Part shown: positions 63,863-64,000 of the stretch, piece by piece | Layout of the letters: each line of letters begins with the position of its first letter | Position numbering within the stretch: position 1 is the first letter of the stretch | Assembly: GCA_000828835.1 (NCBI GenBank) | Contig: AP014633.1 | Coordinates: 4,588,001 to 4,652,000, forward strand | Direction: 5' to 3' | Length of the DNA: 64,000 bases | DNA from: Thioploca ingrica | GTDB lineage: Bacteria > Pseudomonadota > Gammaproteobacteria > Beggiatoales > Beggiatoaceae | The notes under the pieces: model-generated | The model's input: the letters and a program-made list of their open reading frames with translations, nothing else | Told to the model about the DNA's origin: nothing | Databases searched by the model: none | Position numbers and translations under genes: made by a program

Positions 63863-64000
63863 AGTGGGCAACGTCTTGTTGTTGCCCACCATTCATGAGC
63901 TATCTGGTGGGCTTCGCTTTTGCCCACCCTACACGACTACACGACTTAAGCTATTTTTTTATTGTTCCCACACGCTGGCGTGAGAATCCAGTAAGATTCA
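63863..64000. repeat. GTGGGC-type palindromes at the window end
   Basis: gtgggcaacg...gttgcccac (63864-63890) and gtgggcttcgcttttgcccac (about 63908-63928) are two hairpins of the dispersed family. The last bases (cacacgctggcgtgagaat) look like another common intergenic hairpin, cut by the window end. Confidence 0.6.

Overview
The window looks like chromosome from a large, filamentous, sulfur-oxidising gammaproteobacterium of the Beggiatoa/Thioploca/Thiomargarita type. This is inferred from moderate to low GC by eye, a dsrN-dsrR pair that belongs to the reverse dissimilatory sulfite reductase system of sulfur oxidisers, very many hybrid sensor kinases, Rpn-type and Uma2-type PD-(D/E)XK proteins, giant cadherin-like adhesins, and many short palindromic intergenic repeats. 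No rRNA, tRNA, CRISPR array or complete insertion sequence was recognised.

Layout. 1-5.6 kb: signal transduction (the end of a GAF histidine kinase, a receiver-kinase hybrid, a receiver-GGDEF protein with Glu at the phosphoacceptor site) and two small genes, one a free-standing CZB zinc-binding protein. 6.0-17.9 kb: a minus-strand block holding a CPA2 antiporter, a PIN toxin with its antitoxin, and the DNA phosphorothioation genes dndC, dndD and dndE. A visibly GC-richer module, fixA-fixB-fixC-fixX plus a ferritin-like di-iron protein, lies between dndD and dndE. Remnants of dndE beside dndD, and of dndD beside dndE, show that the two genes were once adjacent and were split by a duplication-type integration. 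A DUF559 nuclease gene, bracketed by palindromic repeats, sits between dndC and dndD. 18.3-20.6 kb: dsrN, dsrR and a pterin carbinolamine dehydratase. 20.6-24.5 kb: an OmpA-like lipoprotein, a repeat-rich secreted protein, a c-type cytochrome and an Rpn-type nuclease.

24.7-29.3 kb: a cNMP/CBS/DUF294 nucleotidyltransferase, a DnaQ-like exonuclease whose 3' end was rewritten by a 120-bp MITE-like element, and an ActP-type symporter with its DUF485 partner. 29.5-34.5 kb: a P-loop kinase, a nucleotide-sugar epimerase, a DUF2799 lipoprotein, an S24-like protein, and the argC-DUF6776-bactofilin operon. 34.6-42.1 kb: a cache-type sensor kinase, FxsA, CutA, a DsbD with duplicated N-terminal domain, a TlpA-like thioredoxin and a Uma2 protein. 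42.2-53.6 kb: two paralogous secreted von Willebrand A proteins (about 2127 and 1393 residues) with homologous leaders and near-identical terminators. The second contains 246-bp tandem repeats that are almost identical at DNA level. 53.7-60.2 kb: a three-gene operon of hybrid kinases. 60.5-64 kb: ferritin, a GcvR-like ACT protein, peptide deformylase, an Rpn-type nuclease, a broken DUF4258/DUF2283 pair and a second MITE-like element.

The strongest leads for something undescribed are the split dnd locus with reciprocal remnants, the DUF559 gene framed by palindromic repeats that could be a small mobile unit, and the MITE-like family whose two clearest members end in the same inverted repeat.
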